Assembly: GCA_026196275.1 (NCBI GenBank)
Contig: JAPHTQ010000002.1
Coordinates: 1 to 64,000 of the forward strand
Length of the DNA stretch: 64,000 nucleotides
Reading direction: 5' to 3'
DNA from: Gammaproteobacteria bacterium
GTDB lineage: Bacteria; Pseudomonadota; Gammaproteobacteria; Thiohalomonadales; Thiohalomonadaceae
The notes below the pieces were generated by a model. That model was not told where the DNA came from. It did not search any database and was given only the letters and a program-made list of their open reading frames with translations. Below, piece by piece: positions 46,580 through 56,024 of the stretch. The translations under genes were made by a program, and so were the position numbers. The stretch's first letter is position 1; every line of letters starts with the position of its first letter.

Positions 46580-47509
46580 TCAGGCAGGGGCCTTGTCCAG
46601 CAGGAGCTCCATTAGCGCCTTTTGCGCATGCAGGCGGTTTTCCGCCTGGTCCCAGACGACGCTCTGCTTGCCGTCGATGACCGAGGCGCTGACCTCCTCG
46701 CCGCGGTGGGCGGGCAGGCAGTGCATGAAGATCGCATCGTCATTGGCGCCGGCCATTACCGCGTCGTCGACCTCGTAGTCAGCAAAGGCCCGCTCGCGGA
46801 TCTTCTGCTCCTCTTCCTGGCCCATGCTGGCCCAGACATCGGTGGTGACCAGATCGGCGCCTGCTGCAGCCTCTTTGGGGTCGCGGATGATCTGCACGGT
46901 ATCGCCCGCAGCAGCCACTATCTCGCTGTCCGGCTCGTAGCCCTCGGGACAGGCGATGTTGAGGGTGAAGCCGAACTGGCGAGCGGCGTTGATGTAGGAG
47001 TGGCACATGTTGTTGCCGTCGCCGATCCAGGCGACGGTCCTGTCGGCGATCTCGCCGCGGTGCTCGACATAGGTCTGGACGTCTGCCAGCAACTGGCAGG
47101 GGTGATACATGTCGGTCAGGGCGTTGATCACCGGCACCTGGGAGTGGGCGGCGAAGGTCTCGATCTTCTCGTGCTCGAAGGTGCGGATCATGATGATGTC
47201 GACCATGCGCGAGAGGACCCGTGCGGTATCCTCCACCGGCTCGCCGCGGCCCAGCTGGGTATCGCGCGGTGAGAGGAAGATCGCGTGGCCGCCGAACTGC
47301 GCGGCACCGGCCTCAAAGGAGACACGGGTACGGGTCGAGGATTTCTCGAACACCATGCCCAGCACCTTGTTCTTCATCGGTTCGTAGATCTCGCCGCGCT
47401 TTTGCATCGCCTTCAGTTCGATGGCGCGCTGGACAAGGCGGTTCAGCTCTCCGCTGGAGAGATCCAACAGGGTCAGAAAGTGTCGTGGTTGCATCACTGC
47501 GGGCTCCAT
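46580..47509 (-). CDS. argF: Ornithine carbamoyltransferase
   Basis: Makes citrulline from ornithine and carbamoyl phosphate. The 309-residue protein has the carbamoyl-phosphate motif [13 protein letters not shown], the HPCQLLAD motif, and the ornithine-side segments [10 protein letters not shown] and [11 protein letters not shown]. The start ATG shares one base with the argD TGA (TGATG); ATG at 47494 is an alternative. Last gene of the argDF pair. Confidence 0.96.
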   Translation of the reverse strand: MEPAVMQPRHFLTLLDLSSGELNRLVQRAIELKAMQKRGEIYEPMKNKVLGMVFEKSSTRTRVSFEAGAAQFGGHAIFLSPRDTQLGRGEPVEDTARVLSRMVDIIMIRTFEHEKIETFAAHSQVPVINALTDMYHPCQLLADVQTYVEHRGEIADRTVAWIGDGNNMCHSYINAARQFGFTLNIACPEGYEPDSEIVAAAGDTVQIIRDPKEAAAGADLVTTDVWASMGQEEEQKIRERAFADYEVDDAVMAGANDDAIFMHCLPAHRGEEVSASVIDGKQSVVWDQAENRLHAQKALMELLLDKAPA

Positions 47510-48687
47510 CAGTCCTGGGCTACAAACCCGGTGATCAGTGCAATAACGCCTTCAACCAGATGGTCGGCATCCTCGTCGCTCATCACCAGCGGCGGCAGCA
47601 GGCGGATGGTGTTGCCGGCGGTGACGTTGATCAGCAGGCCGCGTTCCAGCGCTATACTTACCAGCTCACCGCATGGGCGATCCAGCTCGATGCCGATCAG
47701 CAGCCCCTGACCGCGAATATCGGTGATGTACTCCTGATCGCCCAGCGCCAGCTCGAATGCGGTGACCATGCGCAGCCCCAGCTCTTCGGCCCGTTCCGGC
47801 AGCTTTTCATTCTGCAGGGTGTCGAGCACGGCAAGGCCGGCGGCGCAGGCCAGCGGATTACCGCCGAAGGTGGAGCCGTGATTGCCAGGCTGGAACAGCT
47901 CTGCCGCTTCGCCACTGGCCATACAGGCACCGATGGGCATGCCGTTGCCGAGCCCCTTGGCCACGGTCATCACATCGGGGGAAACCTCCTCGTGGTGATG
48001 GGCGAACATGCGCCCGGTGCGGCCCATGCCGGTCTGGATCTCATCCAGCATCAGCAGCCAGCCATGTTTGTCGCACAGCACGCGCAGGGCACTGAGGTAC
48101 TTCTCCTGCGGCACGCGTACACCGCCCTCGCCCTGTAGCGGCTCAACCAGCACGGCGACCACCTCCGGGTGGTGTTTGCCTACATTCTCCACCGCCTCCA
48201 GGTCGTCATAGGGTACGCGCAGGAAACCCTTGACCAGCGGCTCGAAGCCGGCCTGTACCTTGCGGTTGCCGGTGGCGCTCAGGGTGGCCAGGGTGCGGCC
48301 ATGGAAACTGTTCTCCATCACCACAATGGTGGGGGTGTCGATACCTTTCTTATGACCGTAGAGTCGTGCCAGCTTGATCGCGGCCTCATTGGCCTCGGCC
48401 CCGGAGTTGCAGAAGAATACGCGATCCATACCGGCGGCGGCGGTGAGCTTGTCACCCAGCGCCTGCTGGTTGGCGATGCCGTAGAGGTTAGCGGTATGTA
48501 CCAGCTTGCCGGCCTGTTCGCAAAGGGCCTGGGTTACCGCCGGATGGGCGTGTCCCAGATTACAGACGGCAATACCGCTGACCGCATCCAGGTACTTGTT
48601 GCCGTTGGTGTCCCACAGCCAGCAACCGCTACCTTTTTCGAAGGTTACCGGTAGGCGTGCATAGGTGCTCATCAATGAGTTCGACAT
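47509..48687 (-). CDS. argD: Acetylornithine aminotransferase
   Basis: PLP enzyme that converts N-acetylglutamate semialdehyde to N-acetylornithine. The 392-residue protein has the family segments [44 protein letters not shown] and the PLP-lysine region [16 protein letters not shown]. An upstream in-frame ATG at 48723 is rejected; 48687 gives the usual N terminus, but with a poor ribosome site. A hairpin followed by a T tract lies only 27 bases upstream. Confidence 0.95.
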   Translation of the reverse strand: MSNSLMSTYARLPVTFEKGSGCWLWDTNGNKYLDAVSGIAVCNLGHAHPAVTQALCEQAGKLVHTANLYGIANQQALGDKLTAAAGMDRVFFCNSGAEANEAAIKLARLYGHKKGIDTPTIVVMENSFHGRTLATLSATGNRKVQAGFEPLVKGFLRVPYDDLEAVENVGKHHPEVVAVLVEPLQGEGGVRVPQEKYLSALRVLCDKHGWLLMLDEIQTGMGRTGRMFAHHHEEVSPDVMTVAKGLGNGMPIGACMASGEAAELFQPGNHGSTFGGNPLACAAGLAVLDTLQNEKLPERAEELGLRMVTAFELALGDQEYITDIRGQGLLIGIELDRPCGELVSIALERGLLINVTAGNTIRLLPPLVMSDEDADHLVEGVIALITGFVAQD

Positions 48688-48713
48688 AGGCGTGTCACAA
48701 AATTCTTCGGGCC

Positions 48714-48751
48714 AAAAAAACAAAAATGGCAGTCCCCAATGAGACTGCCAT
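48714..48751 (-). terminator. Terminator of sodB or attenuator ahead of argD
   Basis: On the minus strand, ATGGCAGT-(10-base loop)-ACTGCCAT is followed by TTTTTGTTTTTTT. This is a sound intrinsic terminator about 110 bases after the sodB stop. It ends 27 bases before the argD start. Another hairpin without T tract (GGGTACGC/GCGTACCC, 48831-48850) lies closer to sodB. Confidence 0.8.
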
Positions 48752-48863
48752 CTCCATAGAACGAATAATTTTACTCCCGCTCGGCCGACTAGGCAAATAG
48801 CCCGGCAGACCCGTTCAGACCGGGAGATCGGGGTACGCCCGTGCGTACCCCTGGCTGGGGCGA

Positions 48864-49448
48864 TTAGCCGGCGAAGTTCTTCGCGGCGAAGTCCCAGTTA
48901 ACCAGGTTCCAGAACGCCTCGACGTACTTCGGCCGGGCATTGCGGTAGTCGATGTAGTAGGCGTGCTCCCACACATCGCAGGTCAGCAGCGGGGTCTTAC
49001 CGTCGGTCAGCGGGCAACCGGCGTTGGAGGTGTTTACGATCTCCACCGAGCCGTCGCTGTTCTTCACCAGCCAGGTCCAGCCGGAGCCGAAGTTGGTGGC
49101 GGCGGAGGTGCTGAACTTCTCCTTGAACTCAGCGAAGGAGCCGAAGGCCTTGTTGATGGCGTTGGCCAGATCGCCGGTCGGCTCGCTGCCGCCATTGGGG
49201 CTCAGGCAGTTCCAGTAGAAGGTGTGGTTCCAGATCTGGGCGGCGTTATTGAACACGCCGCCGGCCGGGGCGCTGGTGATGATCTCTTCCAGGCTCTTGC
49301 CCTCGAACTCGGTGCCCGGCACCAGGTTGTTCAGGTTGGTGACGTAGGTGTTGTGGTGCTTGCCGTGGTGGTACTCCAGGGTCTCGGCAGAGATATGGGG
49401 TTCCAGTGCGTTCTTCTCGTATGGCAGGTTCGGCAGTTCGAAGCTCAT
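48864..49448 (-). CDS. sodB: Iron superoxide dismutase
   Basis: Converts superoxide to H2O2 and O2 in the cytoplasm. The 194-residue protein has the metal ligands His in [13 protein letters not shown], His in QIWNHTFYW, and Asp and His in [13 protein letters not shown]. The Gln in AAQIWNH is the iron-type position. AAGGAG precedes the start. It lies between msrPQ and argD on the same strand, apparently with its own promoter and terminator. Confidence 0.96.
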   Translation of the reverse strand: MSFELPNLPYEKNALEPHISAETLEYHHGKHHNTYVTNLNNLVPGTEFEGKSLEEIITSAPAGGVFNNAAQIWNHTFYWNCLSPNGGSEPTGDLANAINKAFGSFAEFKEKFSTSAATNFGSGWTWLVKNSDGSVEIVNTSNAGCPLTDGKTPLLTCDVWEHAYYIDYRNARPKYVEAFWNLVNWDFAAKNFAG

Positions 49449-49579
49449 GCTATTACTCCTTGTTCTTCAATGGGTTGAGTCCGAAAATGGTGCGTTCTCG
49501 AAGCTGTTTGTCACAGACAGTTGTTGTCTGGTCGTGATTTAAACGGAAAGGACCGCATGCTGCGCGGCCCAATACCCTA

Positions 49580-49608
49580 GATATTTTGTAAAGAATACAA
49601 ATTTTCAA
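49580..49608 (-). promoter_or_regulatory. Possible sigma-70 promoter of sodB
   Basis: On the minus strand TTGAAA (49603-49608), a 17-base spacer, then AATATC (49580-49585), in an A/T-rich island 130-160 bases before the sodB ATG. The -10 match is modest. Confidence 0.4.
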
Positions 49609-49650
49609 GGGGTATGTATAGCATCACCTCATTTGTAGGTGCTCGCGGGC

Positions 49651-50265
49651 TTAATTCAAGGTGTTACGCCGAAGTTTAACGAAACGGCGTGGCGGCCGCT
49701 GGAACGAAGGCAGGCGCAGCAGCAGCAGGACGAGCAGGATGGTGGCATAGATCAGCGGCTCGCGCGTGTCGGCCTTGACCAGCATGTAGTAGTGCAGCAC
49801 TCCGCCGATGGCGATGGGGTAGACCAGGCGGTGCAGCCGCTGCCAGTTCTTGCCTAGACGGCGCATCATGCCGCTGGTGGAGGTGACCGCCAGCGGGATC
49901 AGCATGAGGAAGCTCACCATCCCTACGGTGATGTAGGGGCGTTTGAGGATATCCTCCCAAATTCCGGGCCAGTAGAAGAACTGGTCCAGCACGATGTAGC
50001 CGGCCAGGTGCAGCGTGGTGTAGAGGAAGGCGTAGAGCCCCAGCATGCGGCGAAAACGCATCGGCCAGCGCCAGCCGGTCAGTTTCCGCAATGGCGTCAC
50101 CGCCAGGGTCAGCAGCAGAAAGCGCAGGGCCCAGTCGCCGAGGCTACGGGTGACGGTCTCGATGGGGTTGACCCCGAGGTGGCCGGTGAGCGCTGCGTAG
50201 ACCAGCCACGCCAGCGGGGCGAGGGCAAGGGTGAAGACCAGAGGTTTGATGAGTTTTGGGGGCAC
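49651..50265 (-). CDS. msrQ: Heme-binding membrane subunit of MsrPQ
   Basis: b-type heme membrane protein that feeds electrons to the periplasmic methionine sulfoxide reductase MsrP. The 204-residue protein has about six membrane segments with heme-ligand histidines in FLYTTLHLAGYIV, WQRLHRLVYP and GGVLHYYMLVKAD, and the ferric-reductase-like pattern TPLRKLTGWRWPMRFRRMLG. It is downstream of msrP on the same strand, across a palindromic repeat. Confidence 0.94.
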   Translation of the reverse strand: MPPKLIKPLVFTLALAPLAWLVYAALTGHLGVNPIETVTRSLGDWALRFLLLTLAVTPLRKLTGWRWPMRFRRMLGLYAFLYTTLHLAGYIVLDQFFYWPGIWEDILKRPYITVGMVSFLMLIPLAVTSTSGMMRRLGKNWQRLHRLVYPIAIGGVLHYYMLVKADTREPLIYATILLVLLLLRLPSFQRPPRRFVKLRRNTLN

Positions 50266-50268
50266 GGT

Positions 50269-50396
50269 CTCAAGTTCAAGGTTTAAGGTTTAAAGTTCAA
50301 GGTTCAAAGTGGCTCGGTGGTTCATGCACGAGTCATGTGGCGAAGAATGTTCACGGGCTTGAGGCGCTCTTTGAACCTTAAACCTGCAACTTTGAG
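50269..50396. repeat. Palindromic repeat, GTTTAA/CAAGTT family, copy 2
   Basis: Fills the msrQ-msrP gap. Left arm CTCAAGTTCAAGGTTTAAGG... (from 50269) and right arm ...CTTTGAACCTTAAACCTGC...CTTTGAG (to 50396) are imperfect inverted copies. The core GCGCTCTTTGAACCTTAA resembles GCGCCTCTTTAAACCTTG of the copy at 2883-3006. Confidence 0.55.
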
Positions 50397-50397
50397 C

Positions 50398-51360
<963 letters not shown>

Positions 51361-51379
51361 GGCATCACCTTCTGTGCGG

Positions 51380-51976
51380 CTATTGCGGCATGAAGCGGCG
51401 GCGGAGCCAGTGATCGATACTGGCATAGCGGCCGGCGCCGATGAAGAAGAGAGTTAGTAACATAATGAAGTAGGTGGCGGCGAATTCAATGCCGTTGTTC
51501 AGCACCACGAAGCTACCGTTCTCGGTGAGCCAGTCGTAGTGCCCGTATTCACGCATGATCTCCTTCGCCTTGTCGAGACGTTCGATGGCGCCGACTGTGC
51601 GCTCGTTGGCGAACAGGCTGCCGGCCCCTTCTGCGATCGCCAGCCAGCCGTTCTGCCAGTGAACCGTCACCGCGGCCACCACCATGGTGAACATCAGCGG
51701 GATGGAGATGTAGCGCACGGCAAAACCGAACAGCAGGAACACGGCGCCGAAGGTTTCGGTCAGTGCCGCCAGCCACGCCATCAGGGCCGGAAAAGGCAGG
51801 CCCAGTCCCCAATCGGGGTTGCCGAACCAGGTGATGGTGCTCTCCATAGCGGCCAGCTTTTTTGTCCCCGCCATCCAGAAGATGGGCACGAGGTAGAGCC
51901 GCAGCGCGAGCGGGGCGAGAAAATCGAACTTGCGTGTCTGCTCGAACAGTTGATGGATTTTGATGAACATGTTCAT
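51380..51976 (-). CDS. DoxX-type membrane protein of the RiPP cluster
   Basis: 198-residue inner-membrane protein with four or five hydrophobic segments ([69 protein letters not shown]), of the DoxX family. In HvfABC and bufferin operons a DoxX protein is the usual fourth gene, thought to help maturation, export or metal/electron handling of the peptide. AGGAG lies 9 bases before ATG 51976; the longer frame to 52270 is an artefact over the previous gene. Confidence 0.88.
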   Translation of the reverse strand: MNMFIKIHQLFEQTRKFDFLAPLALRLYLVPIFWMAGTKKLAAMESTITWFGNPDWGLGLPFPALMAWLAALTETFGAVFLLFGFAVRYISIPLMFTMVVAAVTVHWQNGWLAIAEGAGSLFANERTVGAIERLDKAKEIMREYGHYDWLTENGSFVVLNNGIEFAATYFIMLLTLFFIGAGRYASIDHWLRRRFMPQ

Positions 51977-51992
51977 GGCTCTGCGCTCCTGG

Positions 51993-52775
51993 TCATTTTC
52001 GGCTGCCAAGAATGATGTCTCTGCTGTGCAGCTCCTGCAGAATCTCCAGCCCGCCGGATAACACGGTATCGGGATTCGGATGCTGCATCGCCTGAGCCAT
52101 CCCGCGCAGCAGGTGCTCGCCGCTCTTGTCATGGTTCTGCTGCAACGAGTGCAGCAGCTGTGCGGTGACCGGGTTGAGCTCCATGAAACCGACCCGGTCC
52201 TTCCGGTCACGATAGACCAGGAGGTGTGTTGCCTCGTCAGTGGGCTGTTGCGGAATGAAATCCGGGCCAATGCAGTGGACCGGGTAACGGTAGCTGCATA
52301 GCCAGATCAGTGGCGAGAGTACCGGAATACCGGTTAGCAGCGAGCTGTTGTGCTCGACGGACTCCTCGTCGATCACCTCTTCGCTGATACTCAAGGCCAG
52401 TTCCGCCCACTCGTAATGGGCCAGCTCCAGCATAAAGGGTAGGTCATCTTCCCTTGGTGCGCGGCCCTGTTCCAGGTAGTGAAGAAATTCGCGCGGCATC
52501 TCGGGGAACAGCGGTGTTGTTGCCCGGTGCTCGATGAGGAACTCGCGCATCAGGGCGTGCCACTTTTCATCAGGAGTGATTTTTCTCAGCACCGGAAAGG
52601 CGTTGCTCAGAAACTCCTCGATGTTGTTGTAGAACAGCTCCTGATAGACCGCCATGCGCCGTGGCTCGACATCTTTCGGTACAGCGGCATTGGCCGGATC
52701 GCGAATGGCACCGGCAAAGGCGAACTGGGTCTGCATGAAGGCAGCTATCTCAGGCTTGCTGTTGGCGGCGTGCAT
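51993..52775 (-). CDS. hvfC: DUF2063 partner of the MNIO enzyme
   Basis: 260-residue protein. The N-terminal half (QTQFAFAGAIRD, RRMAVYQELFYNNIEEFLSNAFPVL, LPFMLELAHYEWAELAL) is the DUF2063 domain. The C-terminal part (ATHLLVYRDRKDRVGFMELNPVTAQLL) is the usual second domain. In characterised systems this protein forms a complex with the DUF692 enzyme and recruits the precursor peptide. GGAG lies 8 bases before the ATG at 52775, which is inside the end of hvfB (26-base overlap), so the two are co-translated. Confidence 0.9.
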   Translation of the reverse strand: MHAANSKPEIAAFMQTQFAFAGAIRDPANAAVPKDVEPRRMAVYQELFYNNIEEFLSNAFPVLRKITPDEKWHALMREFLIEHRATTPLFPEMPREFLHYLEQGRAPREDDLPFMLELAHYEWAELALSISEEVIDEESVEHNSSLLTGIPVLSPLIWLCSYRYPVHCIGPDFIPQQPTDEATHLLVYRDRKDRVGFMELNPVTAQLLHSLQQNHDKSGEHLLRGMAQAMQHPNPDTVLSGGLEILQELHSRDIILGSRK

Positions 52776-53607
52776 GACGGTCACTCCATTTGTGCTGGTA
52801 GTCTCGGATCATCTCCACCTCCTGCAGCAGCTCGGCCAGCGGCGGAAGATTGAAGTCGCGCTCGAGCAGGGTCGGCTTGTTGCCGAACTGCGCATAGGTC
52901 TTCTCCAGCAGCTGCCACACCGGTTCGATCACCGTGGCACCGTGGGTGTCGATGATAAGGTCCTCCTCCTCGACATAGTGACCGGCGACATGAAGATAGG
53001 CGATGCGCTCGCCCGGGATCTGTTTCAGGAATGCTTCGGCGTCGTAGCCGTGGTTGATACTGTTGACATAGATATTGTTCACATCCAGCAGCAGCTCACA
53101 GTCGGCCTCGTCAATGACGGCCTTGAGAAAATCGATCTCCTCCATCTCCTTGCCGGGGGCAGCGTAGTAGGAGACGTTTTCGATGATCAGGCGCTGCTCC
53201 AGAATATCCTGGGTGCGGCGGATACGTGCGGCAACATGGTGCACCGCCTCCTCGCTAAAGGGGATCGGCATCAGGTCGTACAGCTGCCCCGTGTCGCTGC
53301 AGTAGCTCAGGTGCTCGCTGTAGAGCGTGATTTCATGCTCGCGCATGAAGCGCTTGAGCCGTTGCAGAAAGGTCTCGTCCAGGGGAGCGGGACCGCCAAT
53401 GGAGAGTGACAGGCCGTGCAGGACGAACGGATACTGCTCGGTGAAGCGGCGGAACTGTTTTCCCAGCGCGCCGCCGAGCCCCATCCAGTTCTCCGGCGCC
53501 ACCTCCATGAAGTCCACGTTGTGCGGCGGTTGCTCGGTGAGCGGACCCAGCAGGGTCCGCCGCAGACCGAGACCGGCGCCATGGATTGCGTGAGTACGGT
53601 TGTCCAT
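52750..53607 (-). CDS. hvfB: DUF692 multinuclear non-heme iron oxidase (MNIO)
   Basis: 285-residue TIM-barrel enzyme of the family of MbnB, TglH and HvfB. Such enzymes use two or three iron ions to modify cysteines of ribosomal peptides. Putative metal-site segments are MEVAPEN (34-40), LHGLSLSIGG (63-72), SEHLSYC (97-103), IEN (142-144), LDVNN (174-178), LHVAGH (205-210), DTHG (220-223) and ERDFN (249-253). It starts 14 bases after the precursor stop. By homology it should convert Cys in the precursor's E-x-x-CG motifs to oxazolone/thioamide pairs. Confidence 0.93.
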   Translation of the reverse strand: MDNRTHAIHGAGLGLRRTLLGPLTEQPPHNVDFMEVAPENWMGLGGALGKQFRRFTEQYPFVLHGLSLSIGGPAPLDETFLQRLKRFMREHEITLYSEHLSYCSDTGQLYDLMPIPFSEEAVHHVAARIRRTQDILEQRLIIENVSYYAAPGKEMEEIDFLKAVIDEADCELLLDVNNIYVNSINHGYDAEAFLKQIPGERIAYLHVAGHYVEEEDLIIDTHGATVIEPVWQLLEKTYAQFGNKPTLLERDFNLPPLAELLQEVEMIRDYQHKWSDRHARRQQQA

Positions 53608-53621
53608 GGTGCGCCTCCGGA

Positions 53622-53963
53622 TTACTTGTTGCTACCGCACTTGGCCTCACCGCACTTGGCCTCCTGTACCGGCTTGGCCTTGTTGGCACCGCACTCGCCC
53701 TCGGCGGGTTTCTTGTTGGCACCGCACTCACCTTCGCTGGCCTTCTTGGCGGCCTTGTTAGCGCCGCACTCGGCCTCGGTCACCGCCTTGCTGCCGCCGC
53801 ACTGCCCCTCGGTGCCCTTCTCCGCGACCATGTAGCCGCTGGAGAGGACGGTCGCGGCGAAGGGGTTAACATCGGCCTGCACGGCAGGGGTGACCGCCAT
53901 GCTGGCGACAAAGGCGGCACCGACGGCCAGGGAAACGGGTTTGATAGTGTGCTTCTTGCTCAT
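53622..53963 (-). CDS. hvfA: HvfA/bufferin-like Cys-rich RiPP precursor
   Basis: 113-residue secreted precursor: Sec signal peptide 1-30 ending VQA, a spacer (31-52), then a Lys/Ala/Glu-rich core with six cysteines (55, 66, 80, 91, 104, 109), each in an EGQCG, EAECG, EGECG or EAKCG motif. In known HvfA and bufferin peptides these cysteines are oxidised by the MNIO enzyme and bind copper. The last two motifs are only five residues apart, the others 11-14. Start ATG has GAGG at a suitable distance. It is the first gene of the hvf-msrPQ run. Confidence 0.92.
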   Translation of the reverse strand: MSKKHTIKPVSLAVGAAFVASMAVTPAVQADVNPFAATVLSSGYMVAEKGTEGQCGGSKAVTEAECGANKAAKKASEGECGANKKPAEGECGANKAKPVQEAKCGEAKCGSNK

Positions 53964-53965
53964 GG

Positions 53966-54031
53966 TCTTATCCTCTTTTGTGGTCTAAAAATACCGGCAT
54001 CAGGGTTTTTTCTTGATGCCTGAGGATAAGA
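53966..54031 (-). promoter_or_regulatory. Nested hairpins in the hvfA leader covering its ribosome site
   Basis: TCTTATCCTC and GAGGATAAGA (53966-53975 and 54022-54031) form a perfect 10-base inverted repeat that includes the GAGG ribosome-binding site of hvfA. Inside it is GGCATCA/TGATGCC (53996-54002 and 54014-54020). On the hvfA mRNA the outer stem would hide the ribosome site. Whether it is part of the transcript depends on the promoter, which was not located. Confidence 0.5.
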
Positions 54032-54095
54032 GTGGCAGAGGGCTTTCACGCCCCTTTCACGTGTTTATCACTTTTTTGTCACGCGGAGGATTATT

Positions 54096-54161
54096 TCTCG
54101 CTAAGGCGCCAAGGGCGCAAAGTGATAATTGCCTGCCACAGAGCGCACAGAGAACACAGGG
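54096..54161. repeat. Paired repeat motifs (CTAAGGCGCC / CCACAGAG)
   Basis: TCTCGCTAAGGCGCCAAGGGCGCAAAG (54096-54122) followed by TGCCACAGAGCGCACAGAG (54133-54151). The two motif types are related to the arms at 25521-25645 and 37871-38014. They separate the small gene from the hvfA leader. It looks like a truncated or compound copy of the palindromic repeats. Confidence 0.45.
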
Positions 54162-54166
54162 GAGGA

Positions 54167-54538
54167 CTATGCCTGCTTCTCGGCGTAGCCGAATTCGCCG
54201 CGCCACTGGCCGTCTTTGTAATCGATCGTTAACCAGTGCGGTACGTAGCGTTCAGCCTGGGTGATGGGAAAGTCGGTCAGCGGCGGTTCGTCGCCGCTGT
54301 AGTCGGTGCCGCAGTGCCGGGTCATGACCGGGCGAAAGCGTAGCTGCAACTTGTCATTGACGGTGAGGCTGTCGTCGGTAGGCGTTTCGTAGAAACGGAC
54401 CGCTTTGCGAATCAGGCAACTGAAATAGAGCTCCATCTCCGCCAGTAGCGGTGTGGCACGCTGTGCCAGCGCTTTGCTGGCAGCGTCGCTCAGAGAGATG
54501 GCGATCTCCCGCTTGTGAAGCACGACTCGGTTGTCCAT
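54167..54538 (-). CDS. Small hypothetical protein linked to the two-component system
   Basis: 123-residue soluble protein without signal peptide. The N terminus is amphipathic (MDNRVVLHKREIAISLSDAAS), followed by a helical part with AEMELYFSCLIRKAVRF, a beta-rich middle (LQLRFRPVMTRHCG) and a C-terminal DYKDGQWRGEFGYAEK. GAGGAG precedes ATG 54538. A longer frame to 54928 only shadows the kinase. It begins 22 bases after the kinase stop, so it belongs to that operon. I do not recognise the family. Confidence 0.75.
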   Translation of the reverse strand: MDNRVVLHKREIAISLSDAASKALAQRATPLLAEMELYFSCLIRKAVRFYETPTDDSLTVNDKLQLRFRPVMTRHCGTDYSGDEPPLTDFPITQAERYVPHWLTIDYKDGQWRGEFGYAEKQA

Positions 54539-54560
54539 GGCAGGCTCCTCGTTGGCGGTT

Positions 54561-56024
54561 TTACCGCTGGAGTGTGAAACGAAAGCAGGTTGGACCTTCT
54601 GTGGCGGATTCCACCCTGATCTCGCTCCGGTGCAGTTCGAGTATTCGCTTGACGATGGCCAACCCCAGGCCGGCACCGCGGCCATGGCGTTTTTCCGGCG
54701 CCTGGTAGAATCGCTCGAAGAGGTGGGGCATATCCTCTTCGCGGATCCCTTTGCCGCTGTTGCAGACGGCGAGCTGAACCCCGTTATCCCGTGCAGCCAG
54801 TCCGATGCGGATCGTGCCGTCCTCGGGGGTGTGATCCAGGGCATTGCCCAGCAGGTTTTCCAGCACCCTGTCGAGCATCGCAATGTCTGCGCGTACAAAG
54901 GGGAGGCCGGTTGGGATTTGAGTCTCAAGCTGAACGCGGTTTTCCTCGGCCTGCAGGCGGTATTTCTGTATCACGTCCATCACCAGTTCACCGAGCATCA
55001 CCGGCTCGAACTGCGGCTGCGCTTCGTTGGCATCCAGCTTGGACAGTTCGAACAGTTCCTCCACCAGGTGGGTCAGGCGCTGGCCCTGCTGGTGGGCAGT
55101 ATCCAGGTAGTGGCGACGCTGTTCGACCGTGAAGTCGCCGGTCTTCATCTGCAGGGTCTCCAGGTAGCCCTGCAGCGAGGCCAGTGGCGTGCGCAGGTCG
55201 TGGGAGACGTTGGCGATCAGGTTGCGCCGCAGGTTGTCCTTGGCCTCAAGTGCCTGCATCTGTTCGATGATGCGTTCGGCCATGACATTGTAGGTCTCCC
55301 CCAGGGTGTCGATCTCGTCCTGCAGCTGCGGCCGTTGTGTCCCCTCGTAGGGGCGGTGTTCGCGAAAACCGCTGTCGCGAAAACGCTCGATCAGGCGCGA
55401 GAGGCGGAACAGCCGGCGGGTGAGCAGGCTGAACATGAACAGCCCAAGCAGCAGGCCGAAGGCGACGCTCGCCACCACCGCGATGATGCTGACCTGCAGG
55501 AAGTAACTGTCCTGTAGCAGCGCCTTGACGGTGTCGTAGTCCTCGCCGCCGAGGACCACGTAGAGGTACTGGGTGGGTGGGCTGTCGAAGGGGTAGGCGG
55601 CGGCGGAGAAGATCTTCTTGCGCGCCGTATCGCGCGGGTCGTCACCGAGGATGGGGTAGGCGGTATCACCGGAAAGGAACTGCCTGATCGGTGCCAGGTC
55701 GACCTGCTCACGTTTGATGCGCATCTGCGGCGCCTCGAAGGCGAGGATATTGCCCTCGGTGTCGAGCAGGTAGATCTCGATCGCCGGATTGATGTGCATG
55801 TAGTAGGAGAAGAGTTTCTTGATCTCCTCCTCGTGTAGCTCCTCGCCCTGCACCATATCCTGCTGGACCAGCAGCTGGCGCGCCAGATCCCGGTTGAAGC
55901 GCTGGTTGACCTCCTGCAGGAACAGCTGGCTGGCATAGAGGCTGAACAGGCCGTAGCCGATGCCCAGGGTGACCAGTAAAATCACCAGTACCGTGGCCAG
56001 TTTGCCGTAGAGGGTCTTGAACAT
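54561..56024 (-). CDS. Sensor histidine kinase
   Basis: 487-residue membrane kinase: membrane segment about 8-30, periplasmic region (about 31-165), second membrane segment (about 175-195), HAMP, HisKA with ANVSHDLRTPLASLQGYLETL and HATPase with NLLGNALDHTPEDG and [16 protein letters not shown]. The start ATG overlaps the regulator stop as TGATG. Signal unknown. Location just upstream of the hvf-msrPQ genes suggests a metal or oxidant signal. Confidence 0.93.
   Translation of the reverse strand: MFKTLYGKLATVLVILLVTLGIGYGLFSLYASQLFLQEVNQRFNRDLARQLLVQQDMVQGEELHEEEIKKLFSYYMHINPAIEIYLLDTEGNILAFEAPQMRIKREQVDLAPIRQFLSGDTAYPILGDDPRDTARKKIFSAAAYPFDSPPTQYLYVVLGGEDYDTVKALLQDSYFLQVSIIAVVASVAFGLLLGLFMFSLLTRRLFRLSRLIERFRDSGFREHRPYEGTQRPQLQDEIDTLGETYNVMAERIIEQMQALEAKDNLRRNLIANVSHDLRTPLASLQGYLETLQMKTGDFTVEQRRHYLDTAHQQGQRLTHLVEELFELSKLDANEAQPQFEPVMLGELVMDVIQKYRLQAEENRVQLETQIPTGLPFVRADIAMLDRVLENLLGNALDHTPEDGTIRIGLAARDNGVQLAVCNSGKGIREEDMPHLFERFYQAPEKRHGRGAGLGLAIVKRILELHRSEIRVESATEGPTCFRFTLQR

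Noticed and set aside
53622-53830. Repeated Cys units in hvfA considered as a DNA tandem repeat or CRISPR-like array
   Set aside because: Repeats are at protein level with varied codons and spacing; no equal spacers.
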